Positions 36,193-48,513 of a DNA stretch of 64,000 nucleotides are shown in pieces. Each line of letters opens with the position of its first letter. The stretch's first letter is position 1. The stretch is from Mesocentrotus franciscanus (Eukaryota > Echinodermata > Echinoidea > Camarodonta > Strongylocentrotidae). Location: assembly GCA_037976565.1 (NCBI GenBank), contig CP137669.1, forward strand, positions 40,574,912 to 40,638,911. Direction: 5' to 3'. Under the pieces are notes generated by a model. It was not told the DNA's origin. It was given only the letters and a program-made list of their open reading frames with translations, and did no database searches. The position numbers and the translations under genes were made by a program.

Positions 36193-36369
36193 AGCTCCAT
36201 GACTACATCATAACAACTGTGTACGAGCATCTCGCAGCAGGATAAGCATTTCGCGTTCCCCCTGAAAAAACCTTTAATTTTGCATTAAAAGGATACCATT
36301 TCACATACATTCTAGGTTATTTACAGAATTTATATACTTTTGAGGATTCGTTGAAGAGAAAATATTACG

Positions 36370-39300
36370 ATGGAATCAGAAGGGCTTCACTTGAACATCA
36401 GTTATGTTGGATCCTGCGGCATTGTGCTGAGCGCCGAACAGAGTGCTGCACTGGAGACATCACTTGTGATCCTGCAAAATAACTACAAATTCAACCGTGT
36501 CTTCTTCTGGGGCAAAATTTCAGGCATAAAGGGTGACTACTTCATTGCCCAAGGCTGTGGAAACGATGAGATGGTTGAAAGGAAAACGCTTTATAGGTAA
36601 AACCTCACGTAAAAATGTACAAAAATATTGATGGTGGTCCCACATGCTAGTAATTGTGTACCTAAGCCTATACTAAGTCTATCTCGTGAGTGACTAACTC
36701 CAGGAAGCTCCGACGCCGACGCCAAAGGCGTCGGAGCTTCAGCCGGTCAACGGGAACGCGAAATAAACAGCGGGTGGGGCGATATTATGTCAAAATATGC
36801 AAAGCGATTCATTACAATTTTGACTTAGACCTACTAGGTTTCTTGACTCCTCTTGGCATCTGGCCGACCACTTGAAATTATCATTTGAAGAAGTCTTCGA
36901 TGGGAAAAGGAGGGAGATTCTTCGGGGTCCAGACAACTCGCCACAAAGACAGCTCGCCACAAGACATCTCGCCACAATAGCGGGGACAACTCGCCACAGG
37001 CGAGTTGTCCAGTGTGGGGTGCTTTTTGGGACAACTCGCCACACTTTTTTCCCCTCATGATTTCTAGATCTAAATTCCCTCACCTTAGATGAAATTGTCA
37101 TTGTATGTATTCATTATGCTTTTATAAACACAGTCACGACAGGAAACATGGAAATTGTGAGTATTTTGAGGGCTGTTCTAAAGAATAAAGCCGATTTACC
37201 TTGCAACAAGAATATATTTTTGACAAACCGAAGGCGTACGTTCGCCGGATAACTTTTCGGTATTTAACTTCATTTTCTGCCTCAGAAAACTGTTTAATGG
37301 TAGTAATATGCTGTTAGTTATCTTTACATTCCAATATTACCTTTCCTCTACCCCAGCGGAATTATCGCTTGCCTCAAGTTTATTAGTTATGCAGGCTTCC
37401 AAGTTCCATTCCCTTCTTCACCATTCATGTGTGTTCGATGATGATTGGAGTGACATCCGCCCCGTTCAATGCCCACACTTCGCCACTTTTTCAACAATTA
37501 AAGCTTCTAAATGTTTATGATATAAATAATTGTAATATTGCTACATTAATGTTTATCATTGTTCCAATGGTTTATTGCCAAGGTCCATGTCATGTAAATT
37601 TACATTCAATTATGAAATATGCACTCTCATGAAACTCGTAATGCTTGTAATGTTTATTTTCCTAAAATCCGTACAAATGTTTTTTTTTAAATTCTTTTTT
37701 TTCTTCAAAGGGCCAGTTTTATGGAAAAATATCCCATTTAATATGAAAACTCTAATTCAATGAATATTTTTAAACGATTGTATAAATCCCATCTTTTATC
37801 ATTGTATTCAATCTCAAACTAAATGACGTTACGTTTCAGTTAATTCACTTTTTAATGTATTCCCCCTCCCCTTCCCTAATTCTCCTTCCCTTTTTTTTTC
37901 CGTCTTCTTTTGTATTGGTGTTTTTTCTGTTTTCCTTTTCTCAACAATACAGCGTATATTATTTTTTTAAGGCGGGGTTGACGCTCATAAGGCTAATTGC
38001 CCTTTTCGTTAACCCCACATTCCCATAACATTTTGTTTGCTCCTTCCCTTTCATTTTTCTTGTTATCAATCTTTAATTTATCCGTATACCATGTTTGTAT
38101 GTTTTAATATTTTTCATGGAGAATGAAATTAAATAAAATGAATGAATTGAATTGAAGTGAACGTTCCACATCCTCTCGATCTCTAATCTGAGGTCTTGAT
38201 ACTTGAGGTGTTGATGTCATGGCGAACGGTGACCTCGATGATATTTACTGTGTTGTCCCTGACGACAATGTCTGGCTTGTTGCAGTTATTATTATTACTT
38301 TTTATTATTGTTGTCGTCGTCGTCATCGTCATCATCATCACCGTCGTCGTTAAATTGTCATCATCATCATCATCATTATATATTAGTATTATTATTATTA
38401 GTAGTAGTAGTAGTAGTAGTATAGTAAAGTAGAGTAGTAGTAGTAGTAGTAGTAAATTAGTAGTAGTGTTGTGATTACCGGTTTCTTTTTAGGCTCATTG
38501 GTAAAGCTCCTTTGAGCTTATTGGCCCCACCCCCACTTCCATATCGTTCCACCGCTCCTGCATGTCATTAAAGATTTAAGTTGAACTGAAAATAAGCTAA
38601 ACACCCCCTTAACAAATCCGAGGGGGGACATTCAGGGGACTCACCTTCCAGGGGCAGTGACGTAGTGAGCAAAAACGGGGAGGAGAAGAAAATATGCATC
38701 GCCACCACTCTTACACGTAACATGCAGCCCCTGGCGGAACGTTTTTGAAGTGGAGTATCAACAATCGGGTAGAGTGAAGCGAGCAAAGTGAGTTGAGCGT
38801 AAATTGGCGTGGGGTCCAGGGTGGGGCCCCAGAAGCTCAGGGTTTTAGGTATTTAATTACGGTCAGATGAGCATCCAGGAGCCCGCGTTAGGGCCCTTGG
38901 TGGGGTCCAGGGGGCGGAGCACCTGTAAGCTCAGGGGATTTAGGCATTTGATTAAGCTCAGATGAGCACTATTTTGATACCTCATTTGCGACACTAGCAG
39001 GCCAATCGTTCTTTTTTTCTCTTTCTCTTTAACGTACTTTTTCAAAACCCCTGAGTTTCCAGAGACTCTGCCCCCTGGATCCCACCAAGGGCCCTAAGGC
39101 AGTCCCTGGATGCTCATCTGACTGCAATTAAATGCCTAAAACCCCGAGCTTTGAGGGCTCTGTCCCTGGACCCCACCAAGGGCCCTTAGGCGGTCCCTGG
39201 ATGCTCATGTGATCGTAATTTTATGCTTAAAACCCTGAGCTTCCGGGATCCGCCCTGACCCACCAGGTGCCCTAAGGCGGGCCCCTGGATGCCGTGATCC

Positions 39301-42300
39301 GACGTACCGTCATTAAATGCCTAAAACCCTGAGCTTCATGGGGCTTCGCCCTTGTCCGCCCCGGGCTTTGCCCTTGGACCCTATGCCAATTTACGCTCCA
39401 CTTGCATCGCTAGGGACCGCATGACCGTTACCAAAATCGCGGAAAAAGGGGTCAATATTATTGCAAGCAAACATGTACGCGGACAAAATATTCCTCGAAA
39501 TAAAGAAAATAGGGGTGCACAGGTGCACGTCCTCGAAATTGATAAATAGGGGTCAGGAAAAGGGAAAAGAGAAAACCGGGAAGAAGAAAAAAAGGTATCA
39601 ATGTCTTGTCCTTGAATTATGGTAAAATAGGGGTAAATTTGAGAAATTGTCCTTACAATCTTATAAATAGGGGTATTTCAAAGTACGATTTTGTCCTTGT
39701 TTTAACGTAAAATAGGGGGTTAAAGTTCACAAAATGCCGGGACAAAATGTCCTTGGAATTGACTGCATGCAAAAGGGGGTTATTTGCATTTGTGGTAAGT
39801 TACGGTCATACGTGTCACCCTCTGCGGGGGAGTGACCCCATAGGCCACCGGGGCTTTGCTCTACTTGATCTTAAATGACTTAAGCCCCCCTGGATCCGCC
39901 ACTGCTGTACTAGTGTCATTTCAAGATAATAGTCTCGGGTGCCGGGGACCTCTAGCGCTGTACCATGTGCCAATAGACAGCATTTTCACACGTGAATAGT
40001 CATCACACTTATAACACACAAATGCACACAATCATGCCGATAAAACTGTAAGCAAGTTTGACAGTGGACTCACGATTTTAATTTTTAAATTACTCTTTCT
40101 AACTTAGGTGAGTTGAAAAAATTGTATTTTACTGCTATTTAGGTGTCATCAATCGTCACTATATAGAGTACCGATTTTGAGTGAAATCAGTTTAGTTTTG
40201 TTTTGTACAGTGGTGTTTGAAATGTTGAGATCAATAAAACAGGTTTTATACACAGCCAGGATAGCGATGCAGCTATGTGTGCCGCCGGGTACCCTTGGCT
40301 TTGCGCCAGCCGCCGCCAGGCCTTCCGGCCAGGCACACACACGGTACCGGTACGGGACTAGCTCACACTCGCAGTCCACAGCGAAAGTCGAAGGGGAGCG
40401 AATGCACAATCTTAAAAGTTTTTATGTCTACTAATAAACTTGAGGCAAGCGATAATTCCGCTGGGGTAGAGGAAAGGTAATATTAATTGGAATGTAAAGA
40501 TAACTAACAGCATATTCCTACCATTAAAAAGTTTTCTGAGGCAGAAAATGAAGTTAAATACCGAAAAGTTATCCGGCGAACGTACGCCTTCGGTTTGTCA
40601 AAAATATATTCTTGTTGCAAGGTAAATCGGCTTTATTCTTTAGAACAGCCCTCAAAATACTCACAATTTCCATGTTTCCTGTCGTGACTGTGTTTATAAA
40701 AGCATAATGAATACATACAATGACAATTTCATCTAAGGTGAGGGATTTTAGATCTAGAAATCATGAGGGGAAAAAGTGTGGCGAGCTGTCCCAAAAGCAC
40801 CCCACCCTGGACAACTCGCCTGTGGCGAGTTGTCCCCGCTATTGTGGCGAGATGTCTTGTGGCGAGCTGTCTTTGTGGCGAGTTGTCTGTAATTCAGATT
40901 CTTCGTCCTATATTTTTTAAACCCAACGATTCATCCATGTTGTAGCGTCGATTCAACATGGCGAAGAGAAAGTACGCATGCGCGGTAGCAATTTTGAGCG
41001 AATTTATTTCGCGTCCCCGTTCACCGGCTGAAGCTTCCTGGAGTTAGTGAGTGACATGACCAGGCCAAGTTAGTCTTGTTACTTGACCAGACTCCAAAAA
41101 CTGTTATTTGACAACCTTCCTCATACACAGACCTTGTCGTACGCACAAGGGGAGTCATTTACTTTCAGCTAATTATGTTTTCTTGAACTTTGATGTTTGA
41201 AGCTACTGTACTGAGCTGCGCGCGATGAGGTTGGCAATCACGCACAAACTGCATCACGTAACCTCCCCCTCATCAAACCTGTAGACTAGGCTGTACAATG
41301 TACTTCAGTCTCTGTATACAATAGAGGCGGTCAGTGGAGTCAGATGTAGTCTCAGCTGAAAAACTGTCGATATCAGAGACTGAAGCTTTTACTTTTTAGT
41401 CTAAGGAAAGGCCTATTTTAAATTTTTAATGCTTGTGTGTATTAAAAATGTTTAACTTTAAGTCATTTTCAAAATATCATTTTCAAAATTGAGTTTTATG
41501 TTCATGTACCTTTCTTATATCCAACAGTCTTGACTGCGTTACATGGGGCTTACTACCTCTAGCTACCCAGGCCATTCGGGACCAGTGTTCAGTGGTCAAA
41601 GGTCGCTTCATTGGAGATCCATCGCATGAGTATGAACACATAGAGATCCAAAAGTTAGGAGAGGGAGAAGATGCCACGGAGGAAGAAAACACGGTAAGAG
41701 TTAGATCTACTCATCTACTAACTGCCCCATGTGCCATATCAATTACAAATTGTCCCTTCTCAGTCATGAGTGAGCCATCTTTCATGATTATAGTGTCATG
41801 TGAAAGAAAATTAAAGTACAATGGCTTTCTATTTTCTAATAATTTCATTTCCATTTTAAAACAATATGATTATGAACACAAGTACATAGACATAACAAGA
41901 ACAATAAATCATAACATGAAATGGTTAGATACCCTTTTTTTTAATTCTTGGGGCAGGGTTCCAATTTTTACAAAATAATAATGAACAATTTTAGACTACA
42001 TGGAATCAGAATGTTTTTAACAGAATTATAAAACAATAAAATGATGTGCACATGTTTTCAGTAAAAGTCACAAATTATCAATTAATTTAAGTTGTTGGTA
42101 CATCACTTTATTGATACCTCAGCATTAAATGAACAGAGACATAATGACAAAGACATACATGTACAAAGAAAATGGGGACATAATAAGAAAAGCCTTGGAC
42201 TTGACCTAATTAATGGTCCATTCAGGGCAGGTAACCTAAAAAGCTATTTTTACTTTAAAACTAGCTTTTAAAAATCACCATGGTAGTTATACAGATTAGG

Positions 42301-44528
42301 TAGCCATGTAATGTGGTGAATGTTATGAAATACCGCAAAATAGTAAATATAATTTGTTTCTTTTATTTTCATTACATAAAAGAATGAGATAAGTAACTTT
42401 TCTAACATATACAATCAGAGGTAATCCAGACAAATCCTAATTTATATCCTGACACTGTCACCCCCCACCAACCACATAGGATATTATTAAAGTTGCAGGA
42501 ACATACATTGCAGTATCAAATGGGCACTAGTCAGACGTGTATACTAGCTCCTTGCCTACTACAACCACACTAGCAAAGTGGTACACAGAGAAGGGTTTGG
42601 GTTTCCCATTTAGTGTTGTTTTTTTGCATTATAAATAGCAAATGAAGAGGTCACTGCTAAATGCTAATGTAGAAATGTTATCATGAAGAAACTTGAACTT
42701 TGTTGATTTACCAAATTCATTAAGATGGTCTTCAGTCGTTTCATATTTTTCAAAGAGATAAAACCCCCAGAGCCAACCTCGATAGCAAAATATTGTACAG
42801 AGTATCCTTGTGATTTAATATCAGAGAGTAGAGGAGCGTATATTCTTTATTTATATTCATGATTTTTCTGTATATTTGTTTCAAAGGGCACCAATAATTC
42901 CAGAATTAGTAGTATCTTAAGATTTTGCACAAACACACAAATATCCGGAATCAGATTTGTCTGGGTACACTCAACTGGCACTGTAAATACACCTAGCTTT
43001 ATTGTTGGATTGGATTGGATTTCCTTTTTTCATGGATACCCTGCAGTTTTCTTCCTAATGTATATGAACAGTGTGATTTAAGTGTGGGCCCTGTGGGGGA
43101 AAGAACTCTTATCAAATGGTTAACTTATTTGCTTCCATCTATCTTGGTCTTGTAAAGATTATGATCAAAGAAGAGGATCGTCTTGCAGCAGTGATCGCTA
43201 AGATTGATGAGGAGGTAGCAGTCGTACCTAGAGGAGCGTACGTCAGGGCACCTCATGGACTTGTTCTCAAGAATCGTAGCTTTGAAGGTGAGGTTTAATT
43301 TTCTAATGATAACCTTTGAGTTGTAGTAATACAAACTACTTTTCAGTGGAAGCTGGTGAAATCCACAGTGAAGTATATATTCTGCAGAAAGTTGGTAGTT
43401 TGATCAAACTTTCTGAGAATCAGATACTCTGCTTGATCGACTGGGTTTTCTTTTTTTGTTATTAAACTTTGCTCAGCTTTCAATAATACACTACTCAAAA
43501 TAGAATATGAAGAGTATATATTATTACAAGTCCTCTAAAAATAAAAGACCATTCTGAGTCATTTTGTGTGTTTGGAACAAATGGGAAAGTTTTCCACTAC
43601 ATCACAGAGACATTACCGGTATTGATTCAGCCAATTTGAAGAGCCCATACCTATGTGGATTGCAACTTTTAAAAAATCATAACTTTCTCTTTTTTAGTTC
43701 GATTTCATTCAAACTTTCACTGGTATGCTTCTCTGATCTTTCTGCTTTCTTCTAAAGAAGTTTGTTATCAAGGTTGGGTTTCTCTTTAAATTTCTTGTCT
43801 GTTGTGTATTATGTGTACTTCTCAGGCCTGTCTGTAACTGAATCAGGGAAGCTTCACAACTACTTCCACTTCCGAGAACCAGTACGGCTAAATGAGAAGA
43901 CTCTCCTGGAGAAGGCTGACCTTGATAAATCAATAGACTTCCTAGATCCTATTCATGAAGACATCCCAAGGGGTAAGTTTTTTATTGCCTTTTTCAAGTA
44001 TGATTCATTAAACAAATAATTAATCTTTACGAGTGCATTAGTGAATATGCACTGCACGCAGGTTAAGTTACAATTGGACAATGAACACGACTTGTCAATT
44101 TTTTAAGTTCATAATCTGGCTCATTGTGCCTGAACCAAGAACAGTGCATATTACTAATGCATGAGCTTCAAGACATGAATCGTTTGTTTTATGAAATGGG
44201 TCTACAATATGAGTATAAGGTCAACAAATAAGCAACAAACCTATTTGACAACAGTTTCGATTTATTTGACTACTGAATTTTCTTGTACCCTAGGCATAAT
44301 ACACACAAAAACCACCCAGTTCCTTCAGACAATGTGTTCATGTAAATCACTTTTATATTTACAGGCGGTTCCTGGTCCTTGGACTTTGTGCGTGGCGGTG
44401 GACTGGTGACCATTCGTAGTCTCCTTTGGCCTGGGATGAACTTCTACCATGTCCCACAGTCAAGAAAGTTTGGTTATATCTACATTGGTACTGGAGAACA
44501 GAACAAGGACCTCCCTTTCATGCTTTAA
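36370..44528 (+). CDS. RSPH9: Radial spoke head protein 9 homologue, complete, five exons
   Basis: Exons 36370-36596, 41528-41693, 43158-43287, 43826-43972 and 44365-44528 (stop) join in phase with GT-AG introns to give 277 aa; human RSPH9 is 276 aa. Diagnostic matches are RVFFWGKISGIKGDYFIAQG then ERKTLY at the N-terminus, VPRGAY in the middle, and the end HVPQSRKFGYIYIGTGE...DLPFML. RSPH9 is a head component of the axonemal radial spoke in motile cilia and flagella. It helps transmit control signals from the central pair to the dynein arms. No frame breaks are present. Intron 1 (4.9 kb) is almost entirely one transposable element. Expression is expected in ciliated cells and sperm; a candidate NRF1 site lies upstream. 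Confidence 0.95.
37395..38160 (+). mobile_element. LINE 3' end inside the foldback element
   Basis: A short frame at about 37700-37760 encodes FKGPVLWKNIPFNMKTL, the GP-LWN-IP signature near the C-terminus of CR1/L2-type reverse transcriptases. It is followed by a 3' UTR and a tail of AAATAAAATGAATGAATTG type ending near 38158. 5' truncated, no RT core. Confidence 0.6.
38284..38462 (+). repeat. Compound trinucleotide microsatellite
   Basis: Consecutive runs of ATT, GTC, ATC, ATT and GTA units within the foldback element's interior. Confidence 0.85.
38800..39420. repeat. Inverted cluster of roughly 65 bp repeats
   Basis: Units with AAGCTCAGGGTTTTAGG, ATTTAATTACGGTCAGATGA and GCATCCAGGAGC occur twice in one orientation (38820-38960) and about four times in the opposite orientation (39040-39370). 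They are bracketed by GCGTAAATTGGC and GCCAATTTACGC, forming a potential hairpin. Downstream, 39440-39790 carries loose AAAATAGGGG-type units. Non-coding. Confidence 0.6.
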
Positions 44529-46974
44529 GTCATATTCTATAAGCATTTTTTGTTAACTGGAAGAAAGCCCAACAACTGAGCAAAAGAGAAATATAAATAT
44601 TCCATGATCTTAATCAGTCATATACTACAGTTGGAGCTCTAAATGATGTATGTAGCAATGTGATAAAATATATATCAAATAGAGCGCTGATTGTAGTGAA
44701 TGGTTTATATTCATGAATATTTTGGTTGCATCGAAGGATAACTATATTAAGAGTGATGGAAACAGATGGAAGTAAAATATTATCGAGATTCCATAGAGAA
44801 TTCAGTTTCTCAGGCAGCCAGATAAATAGGCAGATGATTATTTATATATACCTTGAAAAAAATGCCTTCCTTGTTCAATAATATACCTGTATCAATCTTG
44901 ACAAAAATAATGTTAAAGGTCAGACTGTTCAAAGAATTACTTGTGTATTGCTCTGTCAATGAAAAAATCCCTTTAACATGGTAAGGTACAGAAGTTAATT
45001 AGAAAGAAAGAAGTTTAAGACATGATAATATATCTTGCATTCTTTATTCCTGCAAGACCTTCAACAACACTTTATGTACCTGCACATATACATATGATGG
45101 TTGTAAGATTTATGTTTTTCATTCAACCAATGTTTTCAAAGAAATGCTTTTAAAGTTCATGGGAGTTGTTAGATCTTGAATATCATTATGTAATATATCA
45201 TGATTATCTTGATCCCTCATTTATTGTGTAAATATGTAAATATACTGGATATTACAGATATGTTTATTCTCACAACGTCAAATGCTTGTCATCATATCAG
45301 CATGTTTATTTGTAGCGTCTTATCACATCATTCCTCCAAGCAAAATATTTCCAAACTAAAACTTCCCCTAATTTATTATTGGTCACTTTCATGGCAAAAC
45401 ACTTTTGCAAATTTCAAAAAATGATTGATAATCGTAATACGTTCTTTTCAGAATATGAACTTGTAAATCTAAACCAGTCAGAAGTCCTAGTTTTACAGTA
45501 GCTATATTGATGATCTCAGTCAAAGGTAGAATACAATATTGTATTCTATTTAACCATTTGGGCCACAGTACCTGCGCACTACTGTGAACATTTTTTTATG
45601 TTTTTAAACACGTACATACTATATGCATCGTTAAAATTGTTGCTATGGAAAAATTTGTATGCCCAACTTATGTTGGAGTACAAGATTATAGCCCCTTGCT
45701 TTCAATCTGAATGGGATAGAGAGGGTTCACATTAAAAATGATATGACTCGTATTGGGCTGCAAGAAAGTGTACATGAATGACACATTGCTCACATTCACA
45801 TTCATGGATAACCTTGGTTTATTTTGTACGTGTACTGAATCATTATAAGCCTTCTTGTATTGAGATTAATTTTCATGTAAACAGGCATCACATCAACAAA
45901 CCATCCTGCCATCAAATGTTTGTAGATATTTCGACATGTTCCCATTGTGCTCTTGAGCCATGGAAAGCTAAACATGTGAATGAAGACCAGGAGAGCATTG
46001 CCACACAATGGGTATTGTCTGGTTTAAAACACAGTTTGAACACAGCCAGTTTAAATATACCAAGGATCTTGGCCCTGTAACACAAAGCTTAGCAAATGAT
46101 TGAACGATTGTACATCATGGGAAAAAAAGCAATCAATTGCTAAGTTATCTGTGTATTGCAGGGCCCAGATTTGTGGACAAAGTGCTTGATCAAATCTGGA
46201 AAAGGGACAATTTCATTTTTCCAGATACAATTTTCTAAAGACCCATACAAAGTACAGGTACATGTACATATACTTTTTCATACTAAAGTTATAGCAAGGC
46301 ACATTATTGTTCTTTGACAAAGTGTTGTACAAATCTTGTTCGTTTTGGAGGTATTACATTCCTTTAATAAATTATTCTACCACATATGTACAATTCATAT
46401 TTGTATTTTTGTATATTGTTTGTCCTTTTACTTCTTTTTATTTAAAGGGGGCCGGGTGCAAAGGAAAGTGGACAAGATATTGCCACATTACCATATTACC
46501 ATGATTCAACTTCACCATATGTTACCCTTGAATTAAATTTGTTTGCACATGAGTGATACTGAACATTTCATTTTATATGTGACCAATGGGAGATACAGAG
46601 AGGGGAAAGGGGGGGGGGGTCGATCCACGTTCAGGATGGGGGAGAGGTGGATAACACATTCATATTCATAGATTTAAATGAAATGGAATTTTAATGGAAA
46701 GTCTCAAGTCTCGCACATAGCAAAGTACAAACCCATGGCCCCATCAAGCAATACCCCCTACAGGGCCCAAGTCTGTACAAGAGTCTCATGGGTGATGGAA
46801 ACGTAAGATAATGACTTTTTACCATATGGGGAAATGGGTGGAAAATGCGTGAAAGCAGTTCATAATATATAGGCCTGTAATTAAGTTTGGTCATAAAACT
46901 GAAGGCTTTTCTTGTGATTGACAACACCTGTTATTGTGTGAATACCCGAATGATGTCGAATTGGGTCCATTATA
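44529..46974. other. RSPH9 3' UTR and intergenic sequence
   Basis: No gene supported. AT-rich; poly-G stretch at about 46608-46619. Short frames here have no recognisable product. Confidence 0.5.
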
Positions 46975-46982
46975 GATTCATG

Positions 46983-47235
46983 CAGTGGCGGATCCAGGGA
47001 GGGGGCCTGGGGTAAAAACATGTAAAAACACCTTTTGGGGAAAAAAGAAGATGGGCCCCTCCTGGTGCTCAAGGGGTGGTGTAATTTTTTCTTCAAGTTT
47101 TGAAGGCAAAAAAATTGTGCTCAATACCCCTCCCCCCCACTGAGCGGAAAATCGACCGGCACGGTTTTCAAATTTTCGCACGAAGTGGGCCCCTTTTTCG
47201 GCCCCCTCCCTTGCCGCCGGCTGGATCCGCCCCTG
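46983..47235. mobile_element. hAT-like MITE, 253 bp
   Basis: Ends CAGTGGCGGATCCAG and CTGGATCCGCCCCTG are inverted repeats. Eight-base flanks GATTCATG (46975-46982) and GGTTCATG (47236-47243) differ at one base, which fits an 8 bp hAT target duplication. Interior is GC-rich and non-coding. Same family as 63807-64000. Confidence 0.75.
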
Positions 47236-47457
47236 GGTTCATGGTAATGAGCTAGCTTAATTCCACCCTGGTGACAATAACAATTAATGACATTGATCTC
47301 TTGAACCCCTCATGCATGGGGCCGGCAAGGATGGAAGGAATACAAACGTGTGATTCAAAATATATTTAAAAAATTTATGGCAATTTTGGCATTTTAAGAC
47401 ACTACAACATTTACAAAGAAAGACCCAACAGAGATCGAGAGATAATAATGTACAATT

Positions 47458-47496
47458 CCTCAAAAATCGTAGCTTTGAAGGTGCGGTTTAATTTTT
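47458..47496 (+). repeat. Fragment copied from RSPH9 exon 3 / intron 3 junction
   Basis: CTCAAAAATCGTAGCTTTGA and the following GGTGCGGTTTAATTTT match 43266-43302 with two mismatches, spanning the splice donor. The copied bases encode the end of exon 3 (LKNRSFEG). Because intron bases are included, this is a DNA-level copy and not a retrocopy. Confidence 0.7.
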
Positions 47497-47663
47497 GAGA
47501 AATTTGTGAGAAAATATTTAGCGGCCATAAGCGGGGAAGCTAGGGGTCCAATTTTTGCGGAAAAAAGAAGACTCAGCCAACCGGTGAATAAGCAGTAAGA
47601 GGGGGGTAATTAAGAGCATTGGTTTTTTTTCTTTGGCGAATTATATAGTCCAAATGTTACAAG

Positions 47664-47888
47664 CAGTGGCGGATCCAGTCGGCGACATGAGGGGGGGGCC
47701 GATTCGTGAGAAAATATTTTGAATAAGTGGGGTAGGGGGGCGAGAGAGAGATCTTTTTCTCTTTTTTTGCAAGGGGGCCGGGGGCACCTTTTGTTTTTAG
47801 TTTAACGTTACCAGTTTACGTTATCATATCTTTTTTTTTTTACCTGATTTTTTGGCTAGGGGAGGGGGGGCTCGTGGATCCGCGCCTG
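47664..47888. mobile_element. hAT-like MITE, 225 bp
   Basis: Starts CAGTGGCGGATCCAG and ends GGATCCGCGCCTG. Flanks GTTACAAG (47656-47663) and GTAACAAG (47889-47896) match at seven of eight bases. Non-coding interior, G- and T-rich. Confidence 0.7.
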
Positions 47889-48513
47889 GTAACAAGCACT
47901 TTCTTGCTTGAATTTTCTATAATTTGACATTTTTTATATCATTACGTACGTACATCACTACTACATGTACGGACATGTACACGTACGCGGAAAACCTAGT
48001 GACGTCATCGGACAGCACAGGGCTGAACAATCCCACTGGCACTGCACTGGTTCCCTTTCTGTGCTTCGCCGTTTTGTCACATCTCCAGGTAACATTTAGA
48101 CCTCTAAGTCTGTGTAAAACCAAAAGAAATTATTGATTTGAAACTTTCTGTTTAAAAATAAATGTAATTTAACTGTATATTTAGTCTGATATCACCCAAC
48201 TGAGTCGAGACATTTTTTGTGGTTGTTGTTGTACAGTCCCACATATCCAGATATGTGTTATTTAGACCGCTGCGCGCTGCGTGTGGCTTTTCTGATGTGT
48301 GAATCTCAGCTCAGCTCAGTCCTGTGTCGATTGTCACTCCCGCAAATGTTAAAGCCTAAAGCTAAAGGCCTTTGGGATTGTGTATAATGATTTATTCGCT
48401 TCATGGTTACATTGTTTTTGTTTGGGTGTCATCAATCGTCACTAGCCTAGTGGTCCGATTTTTTTATAATTATGGTGAGTTTTAAAATTGTACAGTCACA
48501 GTGCACGTGCCAG

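Larger units (their letters stand above)
36693..41048. mobile_element. 4.36 kb long-inverted-repeat (foldback) element in RSPH9 intron 1
   Basis: Ends ACTAACTCCAGGAAGC and its complement GCTTCCTGGAGTTAGT are flanked by a 5 bp GAGTG duplication (36688-36692 and 41049-41053). Inverted homology continues inward in blocks to about 37389 on the left and from about 40430 on the right, most precise over the inner roughly 450 bp. The arms carry repeated ACAACTCGCCACA words and a palindrome GGACAACTCGCC/GGCGAGTTGTCC. The left arm has an extra short hairpin (CTCCGACGCC...GGCGTCGGAG) that the right arm lacks. No transposase gene is visible inside, so it is non-autonomous or a composite. Confidence 0.75.

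Noticed and set aside
36690..37101. Several overlapping 60-103 codon frames on both strands.
   Set aside because: All fall in the foldback element's arm and reappear inverted at 40720-40945; open frame is due to the CTCGCCACA repeats.
38640..39903. A larger hAT element ending GGATCCGCCACTG at about 39903.
   Set aside because: A possible left partner (CAGTGACGTAG near 38656) matches poorly and the 8 bp flanks do not agree.
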